Source: an uncultured Clostridia bacterium (GTDB lineage Bacteria; Bacillota; Clostridia; TANB77; CAG-465). Taken from it: a DNA stretch of 20,733 nucleotides. Positions 1 through 7,663 of this stretch are shown here, piece by piece. The number at the start of each line of letters is the position of its first letter. The first letter of the stretch is position 1. A model generated the notes under the pieces. That model did not search any database. It was not told the DNA's origin and saw only the letters and a list, made by a program, of their open reading frames with translations. The stretch covers positions 1-20,733 of the forward strand of contig CANRAK010000016.1 in the NCBI GenBank assembly GCA_947628575.1, read 5' to 3'. A program made the position numbers and the translations under genes.

Positions 1-945
1 AAAATAAATGAAATGAAAGATGGTTCCAGAGTTGTTGTTTTAAGACCAAACTTCTCAGAATCATGGGCATTCTTTGTAAGAAAATTTGCTCCACCTACTT
101 TAATATCACCAGAGCAATTATTAATACATGAAAATAAAGATAATGTAGTAGAATTACTAAAATACTTAATTAGAGGAGCAAGAGTTACAGCGATAACTGG
201 TGAGCAAGGTTGTGGTAAAACAACATTGCTTATGGCTATAATGAAATTCTTATATCCAACAATTACTATTCGTGTACAGGAAACTGCATTCGAATTACAT
301 TTAAGAAAAATTTATCCATACCACAATATTTTATCTTTAAGAGAAACAGATACAATTACAGGTCAAGAAGGTTTGGATGTTCAAAAGAAAACAGATGGTG
401 GTGTAAACATCTTAGGAGAGGTTGCAACTGATCCAGTTGCTGCTTGGATGATTCAGATGGCACAGGTTGCATCTAAATTTACATTATTTACACACCATGC
501 AAAGACATTCCCTAATTTAATTACATCTCTTAGAAACTCATTACTAAAGATAGGAATGTTCAATTCAGAGCAAGTTGCAGAAGTGCAAGTTGTACAAGTT
601 ATAAATTTTGATATTCACTTAAAAAGAGCAGTTGATGGTACAAGATACATAGAGAGAATAACTGAATGTATACCACTTGAACCAACATATAACTATAATA
701 ATGATTATAGAAAATTAAAAGATGTAAATCAAAAATTAGATAAATTTATGGATAATGCAGTTGAATATTTTCAACACATGACACAAGCGCAAAACTATAC
801 ATATAGAAATATTGTAGAGTTTGTTGATGGAAAATATGTATTTAAAAATCCAATAAGTGAAGAAAACATCAAAGCTATGAGAGATAATATGTCTGCAGAA
901 GATATAAAAGCATTTGATGAATTCTTAGATATGGCTTGGAGGTGA
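1..945 (+). CDS. CpaF/TadA-like pilus assembly ATPase, 5'-truncated
   Basis: C-terminal part of a secretion/pilus assembly ATPase (VirB11/CpaF family) expected at the cytoplasmic face of the membrane. The frame is open from base 1, so the true start lies upstream. Counting from the Met at nt 13, a Walker A loop GEQGCGKT lies at residues 63-70, a Walker B-region GEV at 135-137, and the His-box position of CpaF (usually TIHA) reads THHA at 160-163. The ITECIPLEP stretch near residue 222 resembles the end of the CpaF core. The usual RDLVRxALRxRPD stretch before Walker B is replaced by a short, dissimilar segment, so this is a divergent member. It ends at TGA 943-945, inside the ribosome binding site of the next gene, which encodes its likely membrane partner. 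Family assignment is fairly secure; orthology to tadA/cpaF is not. Confidence 0.8.
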   Translation, partial: KINEMKDGSRVVVLRPNFSESWAFFVRKFAPPTLISPEQLLIHENKDNVVELLKYLIRGARVTAITGEQGCGKTTLLMAIMKFLYPTITIRVQETAFELHLRKIYPYHNILSLRETDTITGQEGLDVQKKTDGGVNILGEVATDPVAAWMIQMAQVASKFTLFTHHAKTFPNLITSLRNSLLKIGMFNSEQVAEVQVVQVINFDIHLKRAVDGTRYIERITECIPLEPTYNYNNDYRKLKDVNQKLDKFMDNAVEYFQHMTQAQNYTYRNIVEFVDGKYVFKNPISEENIKAMRDNMSAEDIKAFDEFLDMAWR

Positions 946-949
946 TACA

Positions 950-3004
950 GTGACTAATATAGCAATTGTATTGATTGTCGTTTCTGTAGTTGGTCTTGCA
1001 GGCTTATTAACATACTATACAATATTAAAAAGAAAATATAGCAAAAGTTCAATATTATATGCTAAAGATACTTTGGTAGTTAAAAATAAAGTTAACTTTA
1101 AGGAAACTTTTGATAAATTATACCAAATGTTATATCTTACGTATGTAAGAATGCCATTAGTAAAATACTATGCTAAGAAGATAAGACTTAAATATGAGAT
1201 GTCTAATGATTATACAGAGTATGAACTTAGAAGAAATACAGGACGACTATTAAGTATAACTTTAGTAGTTATGTTTATTGCACTTGCTGTATTTGTAAAT
1301 GTTGTAAATGATCTATATATGACTCTTATTATCCTAGTAGGATTAATAATAGTTGCAGAAAAAGTAATAGATATTACAATTACTTCTGTATCAAATAAGA
1401 TATTAAGACAAATGCCAGAAGCATTTACTATTTTAAGACATGCTTTTCATGAACATGGAATGGTAGATGAGGCTTTGTCTGATACAATAGATGAGCTAAG
1501 TGAAAAAGAAATAGCACCACAGTTAAAAAGAATAAGGGAGGCTATAATATCTGACCAACCAGAAGTTGAACTTGAAAGATATTATGATACAGCTCCAAAT
1601 AGATTTTTAAAATTGTTTGCCGGTATTTCATATTTAACTTACGAGCTTGGTGATAGAAAAATTGAAGATACATCAATTTATCTTAAAAACTTAAATAATA
1701 TACTTAACGAGATATATCTAGAAATATTAAAGCAAGATAAATTGAAAAATACATTTAGAAGCTTAACTGTTATAGCAGTTATACCACTTATATTTATTAA
1801 GCCTTTAGAAAATTGGGCAACTAATAATTTCTCAGCATTGTCTAATTTCTATAGTAGTAGTATAGGTTTTGTAATGCAGTCATTAATTATAGTTTCTATC
1901 TTTATGTCTTATCTACTTCTTAGAGTATTAAGAGAAGATGGAGAAGAAATAAAATTCGATAGAGTATCTAAAGTTAAATGGCAAGATAGGCTGTATAAAA
2001 TTAACTTTATTAGAATGATAGTAGATGCATTTAAGACAAAGTCTCATACAGCTAAATATAAAAAGGAAGTTAATCTTATTAAAGATACTAACTCATATTT
2101 AACTATAGAATGGCTATATGTAAATAAATTTACTTATGCTTTTATTGGTTTTGTCCTAACTATACTATTAATTTTAAATATGAATTTAATAACAAAAAAT
2201 TCAGCATACACTAGACTTAGTAACGAGTTCTTGTCACTAGGTAAATTAAGTGAAGAAGACCAAGAAGCAGCAGATGAAATTGCAGATTTTGATATGTCAT
2301 ATATAGAAGAATATAAAAACAAGAGTGTTTCTAAAGAAGAACTTGCTGAGCGACTTACAGATAAGGCAAATGGTACAGTAGATACTGAGGCTGTTGATAG
2401 AATTTATGATAAAATAACTACAATTAACGGCTCATATTTGAAGTTTTGGCATGTACTTATTGCGTTAGGTATTGCACTTATTGCATATAATCTTCCTAAC
2501 ATTATTCTATACATTAAAAATAGTGTAAGAAAAATGGATAAGGAAAATGAAATAATGCAGTTCCAATCAATAATACTAATGTTAATGCACATTGACAGAG
2601 TGGATGTTCAAACAATATTAGAATGGCTATGTAGATTTTCTTATGCATTTAGAGAGCCTATTGCTACATGTTTAAATAACTATGAAGCTGGTGCAGAAGC
2701 AGCACTTGAAGAATTAAAAGATTCAGTGCCAAATAAAGATTTCCAAAGAATAGTTGAACAGCTAGAGTCTGCTGTTACAAGAATTTCTGTTAAAGCTGCT
2801 TTTGACGAACTTGAAACAGAAAGATCATTCTTCTATGAAAAGAGAAAAGATGCAAATGAAGATTTAGTAAAAAGAAAAGCTTCTATTGGTCAAGTACTAG
2901 GATTTACTCCTATAGTATTACTAATTGGTGGGTATTTAATAGCACCATTGCTAATAGTAAGTATATTACAAATGCTTAATTACTTTGGTCAAATGGCATT
3001 TTAG
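950..3004 (+). CDS. Fused TadB-TadC-like pilus assembly membrane platform
   Basis: Integral membrane protein of 684 residues, probably the inner-membrane platform that works with the upstream ATPase. GTG start at 950 behind GGAGGTGA (938-945). Hydrophobic segments are at about 3-25, 101-118, 122-140, 270-284, 305-325, 393-413, 499-521 and 648-677. Two cytoplasmic helical regions resemble T2SSF (GspF/TadB/TadC) domains: one around 153-270 (starting near RQMPEAF) and one around 535-645 (starting near EIMQFQS), each followed by membrane helices. Normal Tad loci encode TadB and TadC as separate proteins of about 300 residues, so this length and the two repeats fit a natural fusion. An acidic segment at about 430-490 separates the halves. 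The T2SSF assignment rests on pattern and context; the membrane topology is clear. Confidence 0.75.
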   Translation: MTNIAIVLIVVSVVGLAGLLTYYTILKRKYSKSSILYAKDTLVVKNKVNFKETFDKLYQMLYLTYVRMPLVKYYAKKIRLKYEMSNDYTEYELRRNTGRLLSITLVVMFIALAVFVNVVNDLYMTLIILVGLIIVAEKVIDITITSVSNKILRQMPEAFTILRHAFHEHGMVDEALSDTIDELSEKEIAPQLKRIREAIISDQPEVELERYYDTAPNRFLKLFAGISYLTYELGDRKIEDTSIYLKNLNNILNEIYLEILKQDKLKNTFRSLTVIAVIPLIFIKPLENWATNNFSALSNFYSSSIGFVMQSLIIVSIFMSYLLLRVLREDGEEIKFDRVSKVKWQDRLYKINFIRMIVDAFKTKSHTAKYKKEVNLIKDTNSYLTIEWLYVNKFTYAFIGFVLTILLILNMNLITKNSAYTRLSNEFLSLGKLSEEDQEAADEIADFDMSYIEEYKNKSVSKEELAERLTDKANGTVDTEAVDRIYDKITTINGSYLKFWHVLIALGIALIAYNLPNIILYIKNSVRKMDKENEIMQFQSIILMLMHIDRVDVQTILEWLCRFSYAFREPIATCLNNYEAGAEAALEELKDSVPNKDFQRIVEQLESAVTRISVKAAFDELETERSFFYEKRKDANEDLVKRKASIGQVLGFTPIVLLIGGYLIAPLLIVSILQMLNYFGQMAF

Positions 3005-3005
3005 T

Positions 3006-3030
3006 TTAAACCATCTATAAGATGTTTTAA
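3006..3030 (+). other. Stem-loop between platform gene and first pilin-like gene
   Basis: An inverted repeat with arms at 3006-3016 and 3020-3030 (10 of 11 positions pair, loop ATA) lies directly after the stop of the platform gene and upstream of the AGGAGG of the first pilin-like gene. Only a short run of T sits in its 3' arm, so it is a weak terminator at best. It may be a partial attenuator or an mRNA processing/stability element. Confidence 0.45.
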
Positions 3031-3055
3031 TATATTGTGTAAAGGAGGAATAAAA

Positions 3056-3544
3056 ATGGATAACGCACAAAAGGCAATAATGATAGGTGTTGGACTTTTT
3101 GTTACTATACTTATCATAGCAGCAGTTATGTTAATCGTAAATCCTGCTATTAATATGATTAAAGAGGCAACTGGAAGAGTTGAAACTTTAAATGAAACTT
3201 TAGTAGCAAGACTTACAGCAGAATATGACGACAGAACAGTTTCTGGTTCTACAGTTATTTCAGCTGTTGAACAATATTATAAAGATGAAAAAATGATACT
3301 TGAAGTAAAAGCTACAACAGGTGCAAATTATTTAGAGTACGGTGCTGTTAGAGGTGACGGAAATCTAGAACTTGCAAAACCTTTAACTTATGATTCAAGT
3401 AATGTACAAACAAAAATTGGTGTTCTTACTGATAGTTCTGATCCAACAAACTATGTACCATCTTCTGCAAGATATAAAGCAGAGCTAATTAGAAGCACTG
3501 GTGGAGACACAGTTATTGGAATTAGATTTACAAGATTAAATTAA
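3056..3544 (+). CDS. Small pilin-like subunit A1 (candidate major pilin)
   Basis: A 162-residue protein with a very short N-terminus, a hydrophobic helix at about residues 8-29 and a polar exported domain. ATG 3056 follows AGGAGG (3043-3048); an in-frame GTG at 3035 lies before that site and was rejected. The N-terminus MDNAQKAIMIGVG and the motif VSGSTVISAVEQYY (62-75) recur in the three small proteins encoded downstream (starts 3677, 5736 and 6150). The layout of one N-terminal helix, no classical signal peptide and a pilus ATPase/platform next door suggests a pilin or pseudopilin. The canonical Glu at +5 of type IV pilins is absent, so the processing route is unclear. It is the first subunit gene and is flanked by stem-loops, which would fit high expression of a major subunit; that is inference. 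Confidence 0.65.
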   Translation: MDNAQKAIMIGVGLFVTILIIAAVMLIVNPAINMIKEATGRVETLNETLVARLTAEYDDRTVSGSTVISAVEQYYKDEKMILEVKATTGANYLEYGAVRGDGNLELAKPLTYDSSNVQTKIGVLTDSSDPTNYVPSSARYKAELIRSTGGDTVIGIRFTRLN

Positions 3545-3562
3545 TAATTGTTATATAGAATG

Positions 3563-3595
3563 TCAAGGTATATAACTTTTAGTTATATACCTTGA
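3563..3595 (+). other. Perfect 14-bp stem-loop after first pilin-like gene
   Basis: Arms 3563-3576 and 3582-3595 are perfect inverse complements around a 5-base loop (TTTTA). No U-tract follows (the next bases are TGGCTATATAGG), so it is not a standard intrinsic terminator. Its place right after a likely abundant subunit gene fits an mRNA 3'-end protection or processing element that would set the stoichiometry of that subunit against downstream genes. Confidence 0.65.
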
Positions 3596-3605
3596 TGGCT
3601 ATATA

Positions 3606-3650
3606 GGTATATTTTAAAGATTATATATATTATTATTTTTAAAATATATC
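3606..3650 (+). other. Second, larger-looped stem-loop in the same intergenic gap
   Basis: Arms 3606-3618 and 3638-3650 pair over 13 positions, with one G-U wobble, around a 19-base A+T loop. It ends about 11 bases before the GGAGG of the next gene. Together with the hairpin at 3563-3595 it makes this 132-base gap the most structured intergenic stretch in the cluster. Because it is A+T-rich, chance pairing is a real possibility. Confidence 0.4.
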
Positions 3651-3676
3651 TAAACAGAAGGGAGGAGTAGCTAAAA

Positions 3677-4144
3677 ATGGATGAAGATAATATATCAAGA
3701 GCCCTTATGATAGGTGTTACAACTTTTATAGGAATTGTAACAGTATCTGCAATTATTATCTTTTTTAATTCAAGTCTAAACATTGTAAGAAATGTTGGAA
3801 ACGGTAAAGATTTTAGTACAGTTTATCGTGATGATATTGAGTCTACTCTTCTTATGAGTGGGTCAGGAAATTATATTAAAGGCTCAAGTGTAATTAACTT
3901 ATTAAGTTACTATGAACAAGATGTTAATGTAACAATTTCTGTTCAGAATATTAAATATTATAATAGTAATGGAAATGTACAAATATATGATAATATTTCT
4001 ATAGATTCTAAAGATAGTGAGGTAAGAAAGCAATCATATAATAATGCATTAAGATATATAATGGACAACCAAGACTTTACAATAGATGTACAAGATATAG
4101 ATTCATCTGTTGGAATAAAACAGATAACAATAAAAGGAGTATAA
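3677..4144 (+). CDS. Small pilin-like subunit A2
   Basis: A 155-residue paralogue of the preceding small subunit. ATG at 3677 follows GGAGGAG (3661-3667). N-terminus MDEDNISRALMIGV, hydrophobic helix at about residues 10-31, then a polar, Asn/Ser/Asp-rich domain. The class motif appears as IKGSSVINLLSYY (67-79), and the protein ends in a short beta-like segment (QITIKGV) comparable to the ends of its relatives. Its stop lies one base before the next start, so it is translationally close to the long subunit gene at 4146. Probably a minor pilin or pseudopilin. No known family was recognised beyond the internal similarity. Confidence 0.65.
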   Translation: MDEDNISRALMIGVTTFIGIVTVSAIIIFFNSSLNIVRNVGNGKDFSTVYRDDIESTLLMSGSGNYIKGSSVINLLSYYEQDVNVTISVQNIKYYNSNGNVQIYDNISIDSKDSEVRKQSYNNALRYIMDNQDFTIDVQDIDSSVGIKQITIKGV

Positions 4145-4145
4145 T

Positions 4146-5720
4146 ATGGATGGAGTTTTGCAAAAAGTAATATCTATAATTATTGCAGTTGTTATATTTT
4201 TTATACTACCTGTTTATGTATCTTATGAAAAAAGAGATGATATATCTTATACTTTAGCATTAAAGATAACAACGGATTTTGTTGAAAATGTGAATGCAAG
4301 AGGATATATAAGCTCAGATATGTATAATAAATTTGTTTCAGATTTAGCAGTAACACAAAATAGCTATGATATATATATGGAACATACTGCAAAAAAATAT
4401 AATCCTGTTATATATTCATATAGTGATGATTTAAAGACTATAAGGGGAAAATTTGATTATAACCTATATAAAGATGAGTATGAGGCAGGACAGATAGTAA
4501 TAAATTCTGGAAATAATGCTGGTACATATAATAATTTAGTTTTAGCTTATGATTTATCTGAGAAGCAATATACACAAGACCAGATATTACCTATAATTGA
4601 TTCTACAGATAAAACTGTTACAATTAATACTAGCTTAGATGAGTATAAAGCTTTAGACTATTCTGAGCTACCAGCAATAAGTAGTATATATATAATATCT
4701 GAAAATCAAACAAATAATTTATATACAATGAATGAAGGAGACGAATTTAACGTTATAATAAAAAATAAAAATACTACTCTTGCAACAAGTATGTATAATG
4801 CTATTACACTAGGTGTTGCAGGAAATAATAAGACAAGAATATATGTTAATTATGGTGGCACAATTAAAGCAGAAACATATAGAGATAAGAGAGTAGAAGA
4901 TGATACAACAAATTACAATCCTGAAAATGATAAATCAGATACAGCATCTCTTGTTAATTCATATATAACAAATGGTCTAGTTGCACTATATGATGGTGAG
5001 TATAATAATGCAACTGTTCATTCAAACAAGATAGACTCTTGGAAAGATTTAAGTGGAAACGGTAATAATGGTGCACTATCTAGTTTTGATTTTAATGATG
5101 AGTCTGGATGGGTGTATAATGGACTACATTTTACTGGTAAAGAGCATGTATCATTAAAAGATTTTAATTTTGATGAAATGACAATAGAAGTAGTAGCTAA
5201 ATTTGATACAGTAAATGATGTGGATAGTCCACAGCATTCAATAGTAAGTAATATAAATAATGGTGGTAGTGGACTAGTATTTAATCAGCTAAACTGTGCT
5301 GATGCATTAAAAAGAGGAAAGGTATCTTTTGATGTATATACAATAAATGATGATGGTATTGTAGATAGTGTTCCTTCATCAGTTGTTGGAAAAGAAGTGC
5401 TACAAGCAAATAAAATATATTCAATTTCAGGTTCGTTAGGAAGAATTAACTTACAAATGGATGATAGTGGTATGGCGTTTGCTACTTTTGCACAATTATT
5501 AAGTATAAATGGTGAAATTGATGGAATAGATTTCAATAAAACTTATGCTAAACCAGCAGCAGGCTCTGGATTTGTACTTGGTGGAAATCCACTTGCAGGT
5601 TCTGGAGCAGATGCACAATTTAAAGGAACTATATATTCAGTAAGAATATATAATAGAGCTTTAACAGAAGAAGAAATTAAAGAAAACTATGAGATAGATA
5701 AACAAAAATATGGGATATAG
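4146..5720 (+). CDS. Long pilin-like subunit B1 with C-terminal LamG/lectin-like domain
   Basis: A 524-residue protein. ATG 4146 follows AGGAG (4135-4139), one base after the previous stop. Residues 7-24 are a membrane helix ending in ILP, followed by a region shared with the 336-residue protein at 6642: matching DD at 31-32, ALK at 38-40, NSYDI at 72-76, and further on GDEFNVIIKN...NTT (198-211) and YGGTIK (236-241). Residues about 277-518 form a separate domain typical of LamG/concanavalin-like jellyrolls: GLVALYDG, the SWKDLSGNGNNG loop (298-309), GLHFTG, and the terminal signature TIYSVRIYNRALTEEEI (495-511). Likely a surface-exposed pilin or tip subunit with a carbohydrate- or protein-binding head. 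The lectin-like fold is well supported by pattern; the ligand is unknown. Confidence 0.75.
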   Translation: MDGVLQKVISIIIAVVIFFILPVYVSYEKRDDISYTLALKITTDFVENVNARGYISSDMYNKFVSDLAVTQNSYDIYMEHTAKKYNPVIYSYSDDLKTIRGKFDYNLYKDEYEAGQIVINSGNNAGTYNNLVLAYDLSEKQYTQDQILPIIDSTDKTVTINTSLDEYKALDYSELPAISSIYIISENQTNNLYTMNEGDEFNVIIKNKNTTLATSMYNAITLGVAGNNKTRIYVNYGGTIKAETYRDKRVEDDTTNYNPENDKSDTASLVNSYITNGLVALYDGEYNNATVHSNKIDSWKDLSGNGNNGALSSFDFNDESGWVYNGLHFTGKEHVSLKDFNFDEMTIEVVAKFDTVNDVDSPQHSIVSNINNGGSGLVFNQLNCADALKRGKVSFDVYTINDDGIVDSVPSSVVGKEVLQANKIYSISGSLGRINLQMDDSGMAFATFAQLLSINGEIDGIDFNKTYAKPAAGSGFVLGGNPLAGSGADAQFKGTIYSVRIYNRALTEEEIKENYEIDKQKYGI

Positions 5721-5735
5721 TTAGGAGGTGTTCAT

Positions 5736-6140
5736 TTGGGAGAATCATTAAATAAAGCCATAGGTCTTGGTGTTGGTATTTTTATAACATTACTTATTGT
5801 ATCTGGTGTTATTACAATATTCTCTCAAATGCAACAGATATATTCTAATGTATCTAATACTGATACTAATGTAACAACAAGATTTGGTAAATTTGCTATG
5901 TATGATAATACAGAAATAACAGGTCTTGATTTAGTTAATTGTGCTAATAAATACTATAATGAAAATCTAGTAGTTGTATATTATTCTGGCCGTGATTTAA
6001 ATAATGCTGATGGAGTTAATTATTTGCAGGAATTAGTAGATAATGGCACTTTAAAATATGAGGATAAATTCCGTTCTACAGTTGAGGAAGTAGAATATGA
6101 CGGAGTAGATAAAACAAGAATAAGCTTTACAAAGATGTAG
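5736..6140 (+). CDS. Small pilin-like subunit A3
   Basis: A 134-residue protein starting with TTG at 5736 behind a strong AGGAGGTG (5723-5730, 5-base spacing). N-terminus MGESLNKAIGLGVGIF, hydrophobic helix about 8-29, and the class motif ITGLDLVNCANKYY at 61-74. It ends with RISFTKM, like the end of the 162-residue relative (IRFTRLN). It opens the second small-small-long block of the cluster. It is the shortest of the four small subunits; a role as a minor pilin or pseudopilin is inferred from resemblance and position. Confidence 0.65.
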   Translation: MGESLNKAIGLGVGIFITLLIVSGVITIFSQMQQIYSNVSNTDTNVTTRFGKFAMYDNTEITGLDLVNCANKYYNENLVVVYYSGRDLNNADGVNYLQELVDNGTLKYEDKFRSTVEEVEYDGVDKTRISFTKM

Positions 6141-6149
6141 GAGGTGTGT

Positions 6150-6614
6150 ATGGAAAATACAAATGAGGCAATTTATATTGGTGTATATACTATGATATTT
6201 GTAATTGCACTATCTTTGACTGTATTTTTATTTTCATCTCTTATGGACTATTCAGATAATGCGTATGAGTATATGCATCAAACAGGCAACGATGCACTAG
6301 TAGTAGATGTTCCTGTAAATAGGCATTTAATATTATCTGGACAAGAAGTAATGTCATATTATTATAACTATATAAAAAAAGATAGATTTTCAGATGAGGA
6401 TTATAACAATAATATTGTAGTAAAAATAAACTTAAACACTAAAGATGAAAATGAGTTATTACTAGAAAATACTAATTTAACATATAAGGAATTAGTAGCT
6501 AAAGTGGGATTAAATAATAAATATATATTAACTATAAATAAAGCTACAAATGATGAGTATACATATATAAATATAATTAAAGCTACAGAGGAAGAACTAA
6601 ACGAAGAATGGTAA
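6150..6614 (+). CDS. Small pilin-like subunit A4
   Basis: A 154-residue protein. ATG 6150 is preferred over the in-frame GTG at 6144 because that GTG is part of the ribosome binding site itself (AGGAGGTG 6139-6146). N-terminus MENTNEAIYIGVY, membrane helix about 10-32, and the class motif in the form LSGQEVMSYYYNY (62-74). The rest is polar and Asn/Lys-rich. It is the most divergent of the four small paralogues but keeps the same layout and place before a long subunit gene. Confidence 0.6.
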   Translation: MENTNEAIYIGVYTMIFVIALSLTVFLFSSLMDYSDNAYEYMHQTGNDALVVDVPVNRHLILSGQEVMSYYYNYIKKDRFSDEDYNNNIVVKINLNTKDENELLLENTNLTYKELVAKVGLNNKYILTINKATNDEYTYINIIKATEEELNEEW

Positions 6615-6641
6615 AAAAATATGAAGGGAGGATAAAATAAT

Positions 6642-7652
6642 ATGAAAGATTCACTTAGTATGATACTAGCAGTAATAATACTTGTTATATTAATTATAAT
6701 TCTCCCATTATATAACTATTTTGAAAGACAAGATGATATGTCATATAATATAGCATTAAAGTCTGTAACTATGTTTGTAGATGAAGTTGCCCAAAATGGT
6801 TATCTTGACCAAAATATGTATGATAAATTTATCCAAAGATTAGGTACAACTGGAAATTCGTATGATATTCAAGTAGAAGCACAAAAAAGAATACTTACTA
6901 AAGACCCAGATAATATTGACCCTGATACGGGAGAAGAAACATACATTGAGCAATTTAAGTCATATTATAATAAAGATATTTTTAATGATGATACTGGAAA
7001 AACAAGTATGGTTATATCTAAAGATAACACTTTAAGAAATGATGCTTTTTTCTTTGATGTAGGAGATAAGTTCTATGTTAAGATAAAAAACACTAATACT
7101 ACAATGGCATCATCACTATTAAGTGCTATAATATCTAAAATGCCAGATGAAAAAATAAACATATCTTATGGTGCTACTATAAAAAATAATAATTGGGAAA
7201 ATTCTACAGTAAGTCAATTATATCAAAGTGATATATTAATAACTATTGACTTACAAGATCCAAATGATACAGAAGAAAAAAATGGATTCCCAGAGTATGT
7301 ATTTAGTAATAACCAAGATAGAATATTAAAATATAAAGTAAGAATACTAAATTCAGATGATACAGATATAGCAAGTAAGATAACAGATAATATAAGGCTT
7401 GTAGGAACTAACCCTAACTGTTATATTTCACCATCTTCAATAACAACAGGTAGTGACGAAGGTGAGTATATTCTTGAATTTGTATTAGATGAAGCAAAAC
7501 AAAATACATATTTTTCAAGTAATGAGTATAATGTATTCCAGTGCTTTTTACCAGCTAATTCAATACAAGGTAAATTCTCAAAGAATGCAAGTGCTAATTC
7601 TGAAAAGATAGTAATAAAAATTAATGATTCAATAGAAGTTCCTGAAATATAG
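6642..7652 (+). CDS. Long pilin-like subunit B2
   Basis: A 336-residue paralogue of the LamG-bearing subunit encoded at 4146. ATG 6642 follows GGGAGG (6626-6631). Residues 7-24 are a membrane helix ending in ILP; then DD at 31-32, ALK at 38-40 and NSYDI at 72-76 fall at the same numbers as in that paralogue. The second shared block is GDKFYVKIKN...NTT (141-154) and YGATIK (176-181). It lacks the LamG domain; instead the C-terminal 145 residues form a different, probably beta-rich domain that I do not recognise. Likely a minor pilin or pseudopilin in which a common backbone carries a different head. Confidence 0.65.
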   Translation: MKDSLSMILAVIILVILIIILPLYNYFERQDDMSYNIALKSVTMFVDEVAQNGYLDQNMYDKFIQRLGTTGNSYDIQVEAQKRILTKDPDNIDPDTGEETYIEQFKSYYNKDIFNDDTGKTSMVISKDNTLRNDAFFFDVGDKFYVKIKNTNTTMASSLLSAIISKMPDEKINISYGATIKNNNWENSTVSQLYQSDILITIDLQDPNDTEEKNGFPEYVFSNNQDRILKYKVRILNSDDTDIASKITDNIRLVGTNPNCYISPSSITTGSDEGEYILEFVLDEAKQNTYFSSNEYNVFQCFLPANSIQGKFSKNASANSEKIVIKINDSIEVPEI

Positions 7653-7663
7653 GAGGTGAAAAG

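Noticed and set aside
943..945. TGA read as Trp (Mollicutes-type code)
   Set aside because: TGA cleanly ends the ATPase gene just before the next start and also ends spoIID. TGG encodes Trp, and sporulation genes are present.
2134..2592. Minus-strand open frames inside the platform gene and similar ones elsewhere on that strand
   Set aside because: They lie inside strong plus-strand genes, lack ribosome binding sites, and have low-complexity translations.
3563..3595. Hairpin considered as an intrinsic terminator splitting the cluster
   Set aside because: No run of T follows the 3' arm, and the downstream genes continue the same system. Listed as a stem-loop instead.
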